Source: Saprospiraceae bacterium | GTDB taxonomy: Bacteria; Bacteroidota; Bacteroidia; Chitinophagales; Saprospiraceae | Length of the DNA stretch: 64,000 bases | Assembly (NCBI GenBank): GCA_029251525.1 | Contig: JAQXDE010000035.1 | Location: 310,001 to 374,000 of the forward strand | Direction of reading: 5' to 3' | In this document: positions 21,152-29,592 of the stretch, one piece after another | Numbering within the stretch: the first letter of the stretch is position 1 | Layout: every line of letters starts with the position of its first letter | The notes under the pieces: generated by a model | The model's database searches: none | The model's input: only the letters and a program-made list of their open reading frames with translations | What the model was told of the DNA's origin: nothing | Translations under genes and position numbers: made by a program

Positions 21152-21274
21152 ATGAAGTCTTATTTTTTCCTTCTGTTTATTACTGGTTTATTATTATTTA
21201 CATCATGCATTGTTAGATGTATTAGTATGGTTTTTTTTAAAAGAACAATAATGCCTTTTGGAATTTCAAAATGA
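21152..21274 (+). CDS. tiny lipoprotein or lipoprotein-gene remnant
   Basis: A 40-codon frame starts MKSYFFLLFITGLLLFTSC, an ideal lipoprotein signal with lipobox FTSC. Only 21 further residues without clear domain character follow before the stop. It resembles the signal of the imelysin lipoprotein that starts 27 bases later (VFLFTSC). It may be a true short lipoprotein, or the start of a decayed lipoprotein gene at the head of this operon. An in-frame upstream ATG at 21086 looks less likely because it would bury the signal. Confidence 0.3.
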   Translation: MKSYFFLLFITGLLLFTSCIVRCISMVFFKRTIMPFGISK

Positions 21275-21301
21275 TTTCAACTCAAGAAAAAAATTAGTAT
21301 T

Positions 21302-22426
21302 ATGAATTTTATTAAGATATTTTTTATTCTTTTTGTTACAAATGTTTTTCTTTTCACTTCCTGTAAGGATGATGACCAACAAGACCCTTGTTCAAGTACT
21401 TTTGATCAAGTAGCATTATTTACCAATGTGGCTGACAACATCATACTTCCAAATTATGAAAATCTAAAATCTGAGTTAGATGAATTATCAATTATCACTC
21501 AAGTTTTTGTTACTAATCCTGATGAAAATGGATTAAGTGATCTACGTGGAGCTTTCAAAGAAGCTTATTCAAGTTGGCAAAGTGCTGCTCAATTTGAGTT
21601 TGGTCCAGCGGAGGATGTCTTTCTTAGAAATAGTTTAAATAATTTTCCAGTTAATACAAATCGGGTTGAATTTAATATTGAAAATGAAATAAATAATTTT
21701 GATCAGCCAGATACCTATGACCAAGGGTTTCCTGCATTGGATTTTCTTTTGTTTGGTATTAGTGGGAGCGATAGTGTTTTGGAAACGGTAAAGCTATACA
21801 GAGAAAATGCTGATAAAGAAAAGTATAAAAAATATCTCACTGATCTAGTTGCAAATATGCAAACTAAGGTCACAAACACTTACGAAACATGGAAAAATAG
21901 TTATCGGGATTCCTTTGTTACGAGGACTGGAACTGCTGCTGGAAATTCATTAAGTCAAATTATTAATAGTTGGAACCAAAATTATGAGCTCGTTAAAAGA
22001 AATAAAATTGGTGTTCCATCAGGTGTTTTGGACTTGAATTTTCCTTTGCCAGATAAGGTGGAAGCATTCTATAGTGGGATTTCATCTTCATTAGCGATTG
22101 ATGCATTAAATGCCTCATTGAACTTGTACTTAGGAGTTGGAAATACCGGTATAAATGGAGTTGGTTTAGATGATTTCATTAATGAGGTTAATGCTGAAAA
22201 AAATGGTAAAACATTAGATGAAGTAATACAAGAACAGTTTGCCAAGGCATTAAATGCAGTATCCGCTTTACCAGATCCTTTGTCTGAATCAATAGAAAAT
22301 GATGAGTTGCCTACTGTCCTAGCATATAATGAAATCACGAGGCAGGTAGTCAATATTAAAACCGATTTACCATCAGTATTATGTATTTCTATTACTTATG
22401 TAGATAATCCTAGTGATTCTGATTAA
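21302..22426 (+). CDS. imelysin-family (peptidase M75-like) lipoprotein
   Basis: 374 residues: lipoprotein signal with Cys21 in FLFTSCKDDD, then an all-helical domain of the imelysin/insulin-cleaving membrane protein family. It has the GPAEDVFLRNSLNNFPVNTNRVE segment (about 101-123) and the GFPALDFLLFG segment (about 142-152) typical of Bacteroidota members. Despite the peptidase name the family is linked to iron uptake (EfeO and ICMP relatives). It begins an operon with the HTTM protein (2 bases after its stop) and a FecA-like receptor, which supports a role in outer-membrane-anchored metal binding or delivery. Confidence 0.88.
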   Translation: MNFIKIFFILFVTNVFLFTSCKDDDQQDPCSSTFDQVALFTNVADNIILPNYENLKSELDELSIITQVFVTNPDENGLSDLRGAFKEAYSSWQSAAQFEFGPAEDVFLRNSLNNFPVNTNRVEFNIENEINNFDQPDTYDQGFPALDFLLFGISGSDSVLETVKLYRENADKEKYKKYLTDLVANMQTKVTNTYETWKNSYRDSFVTRTGTAAGNSLSQIINSWNQNYELVKRNKIGVPSGVLDLNFPLPDKVEAFYSGISSSLAIDALNASLNLYLGVGNTGINGVGLDDFINEVNAEKNGKTLDEVIQEQFAKALNAVSALPDPLSESIENDELPTVLAYNEITRQVVNIKTDLPSVLCISITYVDNPSDSD

Positions 22427-22428
22427 TT

Positions 22429-23787
22429 GTGTATAGAGGTTTTTTAGCTAAAATCAGATGGCGATTTATTGATTCGCCAGTAGGGATCATTCCACTAGTA
22501 AGATTCAGAATTCTTTTTGGAGGATTAATGATGCTAGGGGCTGTTCGTTTTATCGAACAGGGATGGATCGAAAAATTATATATTGAACCTGATTACTTTT
22601 TTAAGTTTTATTGGTTTGAATGGGTTAAACCTTTTGATGAAAAGGGAATGTACATATTACTTTCTATTATTATCGGAAGTTCTTTTATGGTCATGTTAGG
22701 ATTGTTATATCGCATTGCCATTATTATGTTCTTTGTCAGTTTTACGTATCTCGAATTAATTGATGCGACAAATTATTTAAACCATCATTACTTGGTTTGT
22801 CTGTTGTCTTTTTTAATGATCTTTTTACCAGCTAATAAATCTCATTCTGTAGATGTATTGTTATGGAGGAATTTGAAATCGAATCTAGTTCCTAGTTGGA
22901 CTATCAATATTTTGATTTTTCAATTGACGGTAGTTTATACTTTTGCAGGAATTGCTAAACTTAATTATGATTGGATTTTTAATGCGATGCCATTGGCAGT
23001 TTGGTTACCCGAGAGACAAGATATCCCAATTATTGGATATTTCTTTCAATTCAAATGGGTTGCCTTTTTGATGAGTTGGGTAGGAGCAATTTATGATTTG
23101 TCTATTGCTTATTTTTTGATGTATTCACGAACTAGGCCATTCGCTTATTTCTTAGTGATCGTTTTTCATTTGATGACTTGGCTTCTGTTTAATATTGGAC
23201 TTTTTCCATGGATCATGATTGTGAGTACCATGATTTTTTTTCCAGGAAAGAAAATCAAAAAAACGCTTAGTGACATTTCTAAAACTAACACACATTCGTT
23301 TGCGGAGACTAGGGATTATTATTATTTTATTAAGAGAAACCTATTATTGTCATTAATAATAGGTTACATGCTTTTACAAATCATTATTCCTTTTAGGCAT
23401 TTTTTATATCCTAGTAATGTCTTTTGGTCTGAGGAAGGTTACCGATTTTCGTGGAGAGTGATGTTGGTAGAAAAAATTGGACAAGCGACTTTTACTTTAA
23501 AAGATCCAAAAACTAATCGGCAAACGGAGATAATTAATTCGAGATATTTAACACAGTTTCAAGAGAAACAAATGAGTATTCAGCCTGATTTTATATTACA
23601 ATTTGCTCATTATTTAAGATATGAGTACAAAAGGACACATGGAATTGAAAATCCAATTATTACGGTCGATTCACATGTTGCACTTAATGGTAGGGTGAGT
23701 CAACCGTTTATTGACAAGAAGATTAATATAGCCGAGATTAAAGATGATTTTTTACCAAAAAAGTGGATTTTAAAATTTAACAAATAA
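22429..23787 (+). CDS. HTTM-domain membrane protein (gamma-carboxylase-like)
   Basis: 452 residues with several transmembrane helices in the first 320 residues and a soluble C-terminal part. The sequence around FQLTVVYTFAGIAKLNYDW (about 164-182) is the hallmark of the horizontally transferred transmembrane (HTTM) domain shared with vitamin K-dependent gamma-glutamyl carboxylase; Lys178 lies in this motif. Start is GTG, immediately after the imelysin stop (TAATTGTG), implying translational coupling. Bacterial HTTM proteins have no proven reaction. The setting between imelysin and a TonB receptor suggests an electron-transfer or modifying role in iron uptake, which is inference. Confidence 0.85.
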   Translation: MYRGFLAKIRWRFIDSPVGIIPLVRFRILFGGLMMLGAVRFIEQGWIEKLYIEPDYFFKFYWFEWVKPFDEKGMYILLSIIIGSSFMVMLGLLYRIAIIMFFVSFTYLELIDATNYLNHHYLVCLLSFLMIFLPANKSHSVDVLLWRNLKSNLVPSWTINILIFQLTVVYTFAGIAKLNYDWIFNAMPLAVWLPERQDIPIIGYFFQFKWVAFLMSWVGAIYDLSIAYFLMYSRTRPFAYFLVIVFHLMTWLLFNIGLFPWIMIVSTMIFFPGKKIKKTLSDISKTNTHSFAETRDYYYFIKRNLLLSLIIGYMLLQIIIPFRHFLYPSNVFWSEEGYRFSWRVMLVEKIGQATFTLKDPKTNRQTEIINSRYLTQFQEKQMSIQPDFILQFAHYLRYEYKRTHGIENPIITVDSHVALNGRVSQPFIDKKINIAEIKDDFLPKKWILKFNK

Positions 23788-23831
23788 ATATAAGTCGTTG
23801 GTTATCTGCGACTTATCGTATTATTTAATAG

Positions 23832-26267
23832 ATGAAAAATAGAAAGCATTACTTCTTGTTTTTTACAACGATATTTTTGCATAATATTGTTTTTGCACAA
23901 TCTGGAGTTTTTTCAGGAAGGGTTTTGGATGCTTCATCACAAGTTCCTATAGCTAATGTAAGTGTATATTTGGAAAATACTAATGAAATTATTGAAACAG
24001 ACTCAAGAGGGGTTTTCTTGTTTGACGTGGTTGATAATGGATATTTAAATTTTATCATTTACAAAGAAAATTATACTTCTAAAATTGAAGAAGTTATTTT
24101 TAATGATAAGAATGAAGAGGTAATTTTTGTATTAGAAAAACTTAACCTTCAAATTGATGAGGTAGAAGTTACCGCTAAATCAGGTGATAATTTTGGTGTT
24201 AGGAAATTAAGAAATGTGGAAGGGACTGCGATTTATGCAGCAAAAAAGAGTGAGGTAATTGAGTTACAAAATGTAACAGCTAACCAAGCCACTAATAATG
24301 CGAGACAAATTTTTAAAGCAATAGCTGGGGTCAATGTCTGGGAAAGTGATGGAGCAGGGTTGCAGCTTAGTATAGGTGCAAGAGGATTGGATCCTAATCG
24401 AACTTCTAACTTTAATACACGCCAAAATGGATATGATATTAGTGCGGATGCACTTGGTTATCCCGAAAGTTACTATACTCCTCCTGTGCAAGCCTTAAAA
24501 AGAATTGAGATTGTCAGAGGTGCAGCTTCATTGCAATACGGCTCACAGTTTGGTGGGCTTTTAAACTTTGTTTTCAAAAAAGGAAATAAGAAAAAGCAAA
24601 TTGAATTTATTACAGAAAATACTATTGGATCATTTGGTTTAGTATCATCATTCAATAGTTTGGGTGGAGAAAAAAAGGGGTTGAATTATTACGCATTTTA
24701 CCAAAGGAAACAAGGGGATGGATGGCGAGATTTTTCAAAGTTTGAGCAAAACACTGCTTTTGCAAGCCTTTTAAAAACATTCTCAAAAAGATTAAAGATT
24801 GGGATTGAATATACTTTTATGAATTATGTAGCACAGCAAGCTGGCGGCCTTAAAGATTTCGATTTTGTTCAAAATCCTCAACAATCACTGCGAACTCGAA
24901 ACTGGTTTAAAGTTAATTGGAATTTGGCTGCATTGACTTTAAATTATAAAATATCAGAAAAAACAAAGCTGAACTCTAAAGTTTTTGTCTTGGCTGCACA
25001 ACGAGATGCTTTGGGAGAATTGGGTAGGATTGATCGCCCTGATCCTATGAGAGATAGAGATTTAATCCGAGGTACTTATAATAATTTTGGAAATGAAACT
25101 CGTTTGATATCTCGATATAATTTAGGCGATTTTACTTCGACTTTTTTAGTTGGGGCAAGATATTATCAAGGCTTTACAACTAATGAGCAGGGTAATGGAG
25201 ATGATTCGAGTGATCCTAACTTTACTTTTTTAAATCCAACTGACTTGGAAAAATCTGCTTATGATTTTCCAAGTAGAAATATTGCTTTTTTTGCAGAGAA
25301 CCTTTTTAATCTAAATGAAAAATGGACTATTACGCCAGGTGTTAGAGTTGAATATATAAAAACTGCTTCTGAAGGTTTTTTTAAAAAAACGTTTATAGTT
25401 GGTGGTCAGATTCAATCGGTCAGGAGATTTGAGGATTTTATGGAAAACCCCAGATCGTTAATTTTGCTTGGGATAGGAGTGGGGCATAAGATTTCAGAAA
25501 ATTTAGAAACTTATGCTAATTTCTCTCAAAATTACCGCTCCATTAACTTTAGCGATTTAGCAGTTGTTAATCCCAATCTAATCGTAGATAGTTTGTTACA
25601 AGACGAAAAAGGATTTAATGCAGATATTGGAATTCGAGGTAGTTTTTGGAAAAGTAGAATTAAGATTGATGCGAGTGTTTTTTATTTGCGTTATCAAAAT
25701 AGAATTGGTATTGGTGAGATAATCATAGAGGACCCAGTAGTTATAGAAAAAGCAGTCGCCTTTAGAACCAATATTGGTGATGCTCGAATTTTAGGATTGG
25801 AAACATATATTGAAGCAGATATTTTGAGTTTTCTTGATAAAAGTTCAAAGGAGTTGCGATTATCTCTTTTTACAAATCTTAGTGTTATTCATGGAAAATA
25901 TTTATCAGGGCAATCTTTTGTGATTGGTAAAAATGTAGAATTGATTCCTCCTGTTAATTTAAAGACTGGTCTTAATTTTCGATGGAAAAACTTAAAATTA
26001 TCTTACCAATTTACCTACGTTGGAGAGCATTTTTCAGATGCAACTAATGCAGAGTTTGTCTCAGATGCTACTAGAGGTATTATTCCAAGTTATAATGTTC
26101 AAGATTTAGCTTTTAGCTATTCGTGGAGTCGATTTCAGTTTCAAACTGGTATCAATAATTTAACTAATGAATCGTATTTCACTAGACGTGCTGTAGGTTA
26201 TCCTGGACCAGGGATTATCCCATCTGATGCGAGAAGTTTTTACGGGACAATAACAATTAAATTTTAA
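23832..26267 (+). CDS. TonB-dependent outer-membrane receptor, FecA-like
   Basis: 811 residues: signal peptide ending VFAQ (about 1-22), a CarboxypepD_reg-like beta domain (GVFSGRVLDASSQVPIANVSVY, 24-45), then the plug (FKAIAGVNVWESDGAGLQLS; IEIVRGAASLQYGSQFGG) and a 22-strand barrel ending FYGTITIKF with the C-terminal Phe used by the BAM machinery. Ferric-citrate-type receptors are the closest match by plug wording and by genomic company (imelysin, HTTM). It follows the HTTM gene by 44 bases in the same operon and is followed by a 58-residue Cys-rich peptide gene. Ligand unproven. Confidence 0.9.
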   Translation: MKNRKHYFLFFTTIFLHNIVFAQSGVFSGRVLDASSQVPIANVSVYLENTNEIIETDSRGVFLFDVVDNGYLNFIIYKENYTSKIEEVIFNDKNEEVIFVLEKLNLQIDEVEVTAKSGDNFGVRKLRNVEGTAIYAAKKSEVIELQNVTANQATNNARQIFKAIAGVNVWESDGAGLQLSIGARGLDPNRTSNFNTRQNGYDISADALGYPESYYTPPVQALKRIEIVRGAASLQYGSQFGGLLNFVFKKGNKKKQIEFITENTIGSFGLVSSFNSLGGEKKGLNYYAFYQRKQGDGWRDFSKFEQNTAFASLLKTFSKRLKIGIEYTFMNYVAQQAGGLKDFDFVQNPQQSLRTRNWFKVNWNLAALTLNYKISEKTKLNSKVFVLAAQRDALGELGRIDRPDPMRDRDLIRGTYNNFGNETRLISRYNLGDFTSTFLVGARYYQGFTTNEQGNGDDSSDPNFTFLNPTDLEKSAYDFPSRNIAFFAENLFNLNEKWTITPGVRVEYIKTASEGFFKKTFIVGGQIQSVRRFEDFMENPRSLILLGIGVGHKISENLETYANFSQNYRSINFSDLAVVNPNLIVDSLLQDEKGFNADIGIRGSFWKSRIKIDASVFYLRYQNRIGIGEIIIEDPVVIEKAVAFRTNIGDARILGLETYIEADILSFLDKSSKELRLSLFTNLSVIHGKYLSGQSFVIGKNVELIPPVNLKTGLNFRWKNLKLSYQFTYVGEHFSDATNAEFVSDATRGIIPSYNVQDLAFSYSWSRFQFQTGINNLTNESYFTRRAVGYPGPGIIPSDARSFYGTITIKF

Positions 26268-26279
26268 AATCAGTTAATT

Positions 26280-26456
26280 ATGACTCCTTCACTTACAGAT
26301 AAACGACATTTTAATCCAGAACAGAATCAAATAATTCTTCCCTTTGCTTTACCTATTGTTCAAGGCAAAAAGATGAAAAAGAAATGTTGTAAAAAGTATA
26401 AAAAAAAAGGGAATAGATGTAAACGTTGTCCTGGCAGATTAGCTTGGGAAGATTAA
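26280..26456 (+). CDS. 58-residue Cys-rich basic peptide after the TonB receptor
   Basis: ATG at 26280, stop TAA at 26454-26456, only 12 bases after the receptor stop. The protein begins MTPSLTDKRHFNPEQNQ and ends GRLAWED. Its core KKKCCKKYKKKGNRCKRCPG carries Cys36, Cys37, Cys47 and Cys50, a CC-x9-CxxC arrangement in a strongly basic context. This could bind a metal or an iron-sulfur cluster, or form disulfides; there is no signal peptide, so a cytosolic site is likelier. It is too short for standard gene calling. Real coding is supported by its position, its tail after the Lys block, and the terminator downstream (26519-26552). Function unknown. Confidence 0.65.
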   Translation: MTPSLTDKRHFNPEQNQIILPFALPIVQGKKMKKKCCKKYKKKGNRCKRCPGRLAWED

Positions 26457-26518
26457 TTTGTTTTAATTGGATGTAGATCAATTCAAATTAGAGTCATAAA
26501 ATATTCCTAATAATAACG

Positions 26519-26552
26519 AATAGGCATTTCAATTTAATTTGAAATGCCTATT
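26519..26552 (+). terminator. terminator closing the imelysin-HTTM-receptor operon
   Basis: Perfect 14-base arms AATAGGCATTTCAA (26519-26532) and complement (26539-26552), 6-base loop, T-rich tail. It ends 20 bases before the next ATG. Confidence 0.75.
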
Positions 26553-26572
26553 TTGATGAAAAAATAGACAAA

Positions 26573-27556
26573 ATGAAAGCTATCTTACTCAAGGAACCAG
26601 GAGGGCCAGAGCAATTATATCTAGGTGAAACTAAAAAGCCAATACCTTCCTCTCACGAAGTTTTGATCAAAGTAAAAGCCACAGCACTTAATCGAGCAGA
26701 CACTTTGCAACGTATGGGTAAATATCCACCACCTTTTGGAGCTAGTTCAATTATTGGTCTTGAAGTGTCAGGAATTATCGAAGCAGTTGGTGAACAAGTG
26801 AAAGAATGGAAGGTAGGAGATAAAGTTTGTGCTTTGTTAGCCGGTGGCGGTTATGCAGAATTTGTAACAGTACATTCACAATGTTTGATTTCGATTCCCA
26901 ATGTTTTTGACTTTGAAAAGGCTGCCGCGATTCCTGAAGTTTTTTTAACTGCTTTTCAAGCATTATTTTATTTGTCAAAATTACAAAAAGGTGAAAGTAT
27001 TCTAATCCATGCAGGAGCTAGTGGAGTGGGAACAGCAGCAATTCAATTAGCTAAGTCATTGGGAGCCAAACAAATCATTGTCACCGCTTCAGCTGGGAAG
27101 CACCAAATTTGCCAAGATCTTGGTGCAGACGTCACTATAGATTATAAAACTCAAAACTTCGAAGAAGTGGTAGCTAAAATTACTGAAGGAAAAGGGGTAG
27201 ATGTAATTATTGATTTTCTTGCTGCACCCTATTTTCAAAAAAATATTAATTCATTGAATTTCGACGGACGAATGGTGATGTTGGCTCTGATGGGTGGGTG
27301 GAAAGTGGAGGAATTAATTTTGGCAAATATTTTACGAAAACGATTACATATTATGGGCTCTACTTTGCGTGCTAGAACCATTGAATATAAAATTGGTTTG
27401 ATTAACGATTTTTCTGATTATGCTTTGAAGAGATTTACAAAGGGGGAATTGCAGCCGGTAATTGATTCTATTTTTGATTGGTCTGATGTAGCTGACGCTC
27501 ATCGTTTAATGGAATCAAATAAGAATAGTGGGAAGATTATTTTAAAGGTTGGATAA
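26573..27556 (+). CDS. NAD(P)H quinone oxidoreductase, PIG3-type MDR
   Basis: 327-residue zinc-free medium-chain reductase. It has the GroES-like N-terminal domain with ATALNRADTLQRMGKYPPP, and the Rossmann segment HAGASGVGTAAIQLAKSLGA (about 145-164) for NADPH. The NRAD..QR..Y wording is typical of the PIG3 quinone reductase subfamily. Likely cytosolic quinone or reactive-carbonyl reduction. It sits alone behind a terminator that ends 20 bases before its ATG, so its promoter must lie in or across that hairpin, or it lives on read-through. Confidence 0.88.
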   Translation: MKAILLKEPGGPEQLYLGETKKPIPSSHEVLIKVKATALNRADTLQRMGKYPPPFGASSIIGLEVSGIIEAVGEQVKEWKVGDKVCALLAGGGYAEFVTVHSQCLISIPNVFDFEKAAAIPEVFLTAFQALFYLSKLQKGESILIHAGASGVGTAAIQLAKSLGAKQIIVTASAGKHQICQDLGADVTIDYKTQNFEEVVAKITEGKGVDVIIDFLAAPYFQKNINSLNFDGRMVMLALMGGWKVEELILANILRKRLHIMGSTLRARTIEYKIGLINDFSDYALKRFTKGELQPVIDSIFDWSDVADAHRLMESNKNSGKIILKVG

Positions 27557-27973
27557 AAGCAATGTAAATTGAATGGTAAACTTTGAGAGTTCTTTAAGAG
27601 ATATTTTTTTAAATATTTTAAAATTTAAAGCAGTTTTAAGGGCTTTTTTATCAAATTCATTTAATCTTTCAAAATTAGAAATGGTAATATTGGGTATTAC
27701 TTTTTAAACATAATGTCAAGTGTAGCTCTCAAAATATCTGCCTCCATTATTATAACGTCTTATCGACGATAGATACTAAAACAAACAAATCTAAATAATT
27801 AAATTGGGTTCTAATTTTTTTATGATGAGGGTTTTATTTAAAAATCTTCCATTTTGTCGAAAAAGGAAATCTAGTAGTCGAGAAAAAAAGTGAGTTCAAA
27901 GCTAAATGGACAATTTAACTAAGGTTAAGTAAATGGTAAACCATCCAAGAAAATAAATAAAATCAATTTTATT
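27557..27973. other. 417-base intergenic region
   Basis: No gene supported. A minus-strand frame at about 27540-27700 stays open for some 50 codons with Lys/Leu-rich content, but I recognise nothing in it. No clear promoter box was found for the gene at 27974. Confidence 0.4.
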
Positions 27974-28591
27974 ATGAATGAAAGAATAGAAAGCTCAGAT
28001 AAAATTATTAGAAATCATATTATTTGGTCAATGGGTGCAGGATTAATTCCGGTTCCTATTGCTGATTTTTTTGCTGTAAGTGCTATCCAGTTAGACATGG
28101 TTCGGCAAATGTGTAAGTTGTATGATTTGGACTTCAAGGAAACAGAAGGGAAAGCGGTAATTTCATCTATGACAAGTTCAGGACTAGCAAGGTTAGGTGC
28201 GCAGGCCGCAATTAAAATTATTCCTGGAATAGGAACGGTAGTGGGAGGAATGACAATGGCGGTTTTGTCTGGAGCTTCAACTTATGCTTTAGGAGAAGTT
28301 TTTAAAAAGCATTTTGAAACAGGTGGAACTTTTTTAGATTTTGATATAGATCGGTTAACGAAAATGTACAAGGAGAAATTTGAGAAAGGAAAAAAGGTGG
28401 CGGAGGAAATTAAAAAAGAACAAGAGGAAAAACAAGAAGTTATCGAAAAAGTGGAGAATTCAAAAATACACATCAAAGAACAAAAAGATGTTATTTCTCA
28501 CTTGACAGAACTGGGGAAATTAAAAGATAAAGGGATCCTTTCTGATGAAGAGTTTAAAGCAATGAAGAAGAAGTTGATCGAGGAATTCTAA
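27974..28591 (+). CDS. DUF697 protein with coiled coil and C-terminal SHOCT domain
   Basis: 205 residues in three parts. Residues 10-115 match DUF697 (two hydrophobic Gly/Ala-rich hairpins, GAGLIPVPIADFFAVSAIQ and IIPGIGTVVGGMTMAVLSG) and would insert in or associate with the membrane. Residues 130-170 are a highly charged Glu/Lys coiled coil. The last 30 residues, LTELGKLKDKGILSDEEFKA, are a SHOCT domain, a short oligomerising or nucleic-acid-related tail. DUF697 is otherwise known beside dynamin-like and YcjF-type GTPases; none is here. Function unknown. Confidence 0.75.
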   Translation: MNERIESSDKIIRNHIIWSMGAGLIPVPIADFFAVSAIQLDMVRQMCKLYDLDFKETEGKAVISSMTSSGLARLGAQAAIKIIPGIGTVVGGMTMAVLSGASTYALGEVFKKHFETGGTFLDFDIDRLTKMYKEKFEKGKKVAEEIKKEQEEKQEVIEKVENSKIHIKEQKDVISHLTELGKLKDKGILSDEEFKAMKKKLIEEF

Positions 28592-28604
28592 TACAGAAAT
28601 CAAT

Positions 28605-28637
28605 AAAAGGCTTTTCTAATTTTTAAAAGAGCCTTTT
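28605..28637. terminator. bidirectional terminator between DUF697 and DUF429 genes
   Basis: Arms AAAAGGCT (28605-28612) and AGCCTTTT (28630-28637), followed by more Ts on the right. The DUF429 stop codon lies in the loop. A short stem, so weaker than the others here. Confidence 0.6.
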
Positions 28638-29374
28638 TTTTCAAAGAAAATCATATTCATTTCTATACCGTAAATGTCTTTTTTTATTTCTTTTGGTTCT
28701 ATATAACTAAATCCATATTTCATTCCTAGGTATCCGGTTACAGCTAGTACTAAGGCATCAGTTGTGTCATCTGGCATTACCTCCTTTTTTAAAAAAATTG
28801 TACTTCCTTTTTCAAAAATTTGACTCGATTTCGGGAAAATACTTTGAAGTAAATTAATTCTTTCGATAATTCCTTTTTTTTCTTTTTTCTTGAAAATCAT
28901 AGGAGTTTGATTATTTAAACTGGCAAAACAAACCTCTGGGTGAGCCTCGAATATTCGATTTTTATATTTCTCGTTTTTCAAAATAAACTCATCAACTTCT
29001 TTTATTTTTGGAACAATATTCCACGCTTGAATTGAAAATGATTTACCTAGGATCGATTTGTTTTTTTCTTTAGCCATTTCATAAGTCTTTTCATAAACTG
29101 CAGCTCGACAAGGAGGTGTAAACACAGATGATCCTCGATTTGGCTTTAGTTTTTGTCTTGCTAACTTTTCTACTTCTCTTGGATGACTCTCATCTGCTAA
29201 ACCAACTACCATATCTACTAAATACTTTTCAGCTTTTGGATACTCTTTAATTACAGAAATAAAATTAGAATGTTTGGTTACGGAAACTTGAGTATCCGCG
29301 TCAATTTTAATTGCAATCCAACCAAATTTGCAACCATCAATTCCAACAATATATTTTTGACTATTTTCTGACAT
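28616..29374 (-). CDS. DUF429 predicted RNase H-like nuclease
   Basis: 252 residues. The N-terminal VGIDGCKFGWIAI (10-22) carries the first acidic residue of an RNase H-like fold. The strand with VDMVVGL (53-59), then NRGSSVFTPPCRAA, the SIQAWNIVPKI segment, FEAHPEVCFASLN and the late DDTTDALVLAV (about 204-214) follow the DUF429 pattern closely. The family is predicted to be a nuclease but has no demonstrated substrate. No neighbour suggests a pathway. Confidence 0.8.
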   Translation of the reverse strand: MSENSQKYIVGIDGCKFGWIAIKIDADTQVSVTKHSNFISVIKEYPKAEKYLVDMVVGLADESHPREVEKLARQKLKPNRGSSVFTPPCRAAVYEKTYEMAKEKNKSILGKSFSIQAWNIVPKIKEVDEFILKNEKYKNRIFEAHPEVCFASLNNQTPMIFKKKEKKGIIERINLLQSIFPKSSQIFEKGSTIFLKKEVMPDDTTDALVLAVTGYLGMKYGFSYIEPKEIKKDIYGIEMNMIFFEKKGSFKN

Positions 29375-29546
29375 CGTTTGCTATTTATTTGAAAACCAAA
29401 TTTTATTGATTTTGTTCAATTGAAACAAGAGTTGGTAGAGGGTTAATCATTCTAGATAAAAATTAGGTTAAATATTTTTAAATAGGCTTAATCCAAATTT
29501 TTGAAATAATTTGGAATGCAATTAAACATCAATGTTATATTTCACG

Positions 29547-29554
29547 TACATTTG
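29547..29554 (+). promoter_or_regulatory. TAnnTTTG promoter box of ppa
   Basis: TACATTTG followed by C, 38 bases before the ppa ATG, giving a leader of about 32 bases. Confidence 0.5.
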
Positions 29555-29592
29555 CAGAAAAAAAGCAAACCTATTTTAATTAAATTTTTAAT

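Noticed and set aside
27540-27710. Open minus-strand frame of about 50 codons after the PIG3 gene
   Set aside because: Lys/Leu/Phe-rich, no start or homology recognised, overlapping the end of a real gene.
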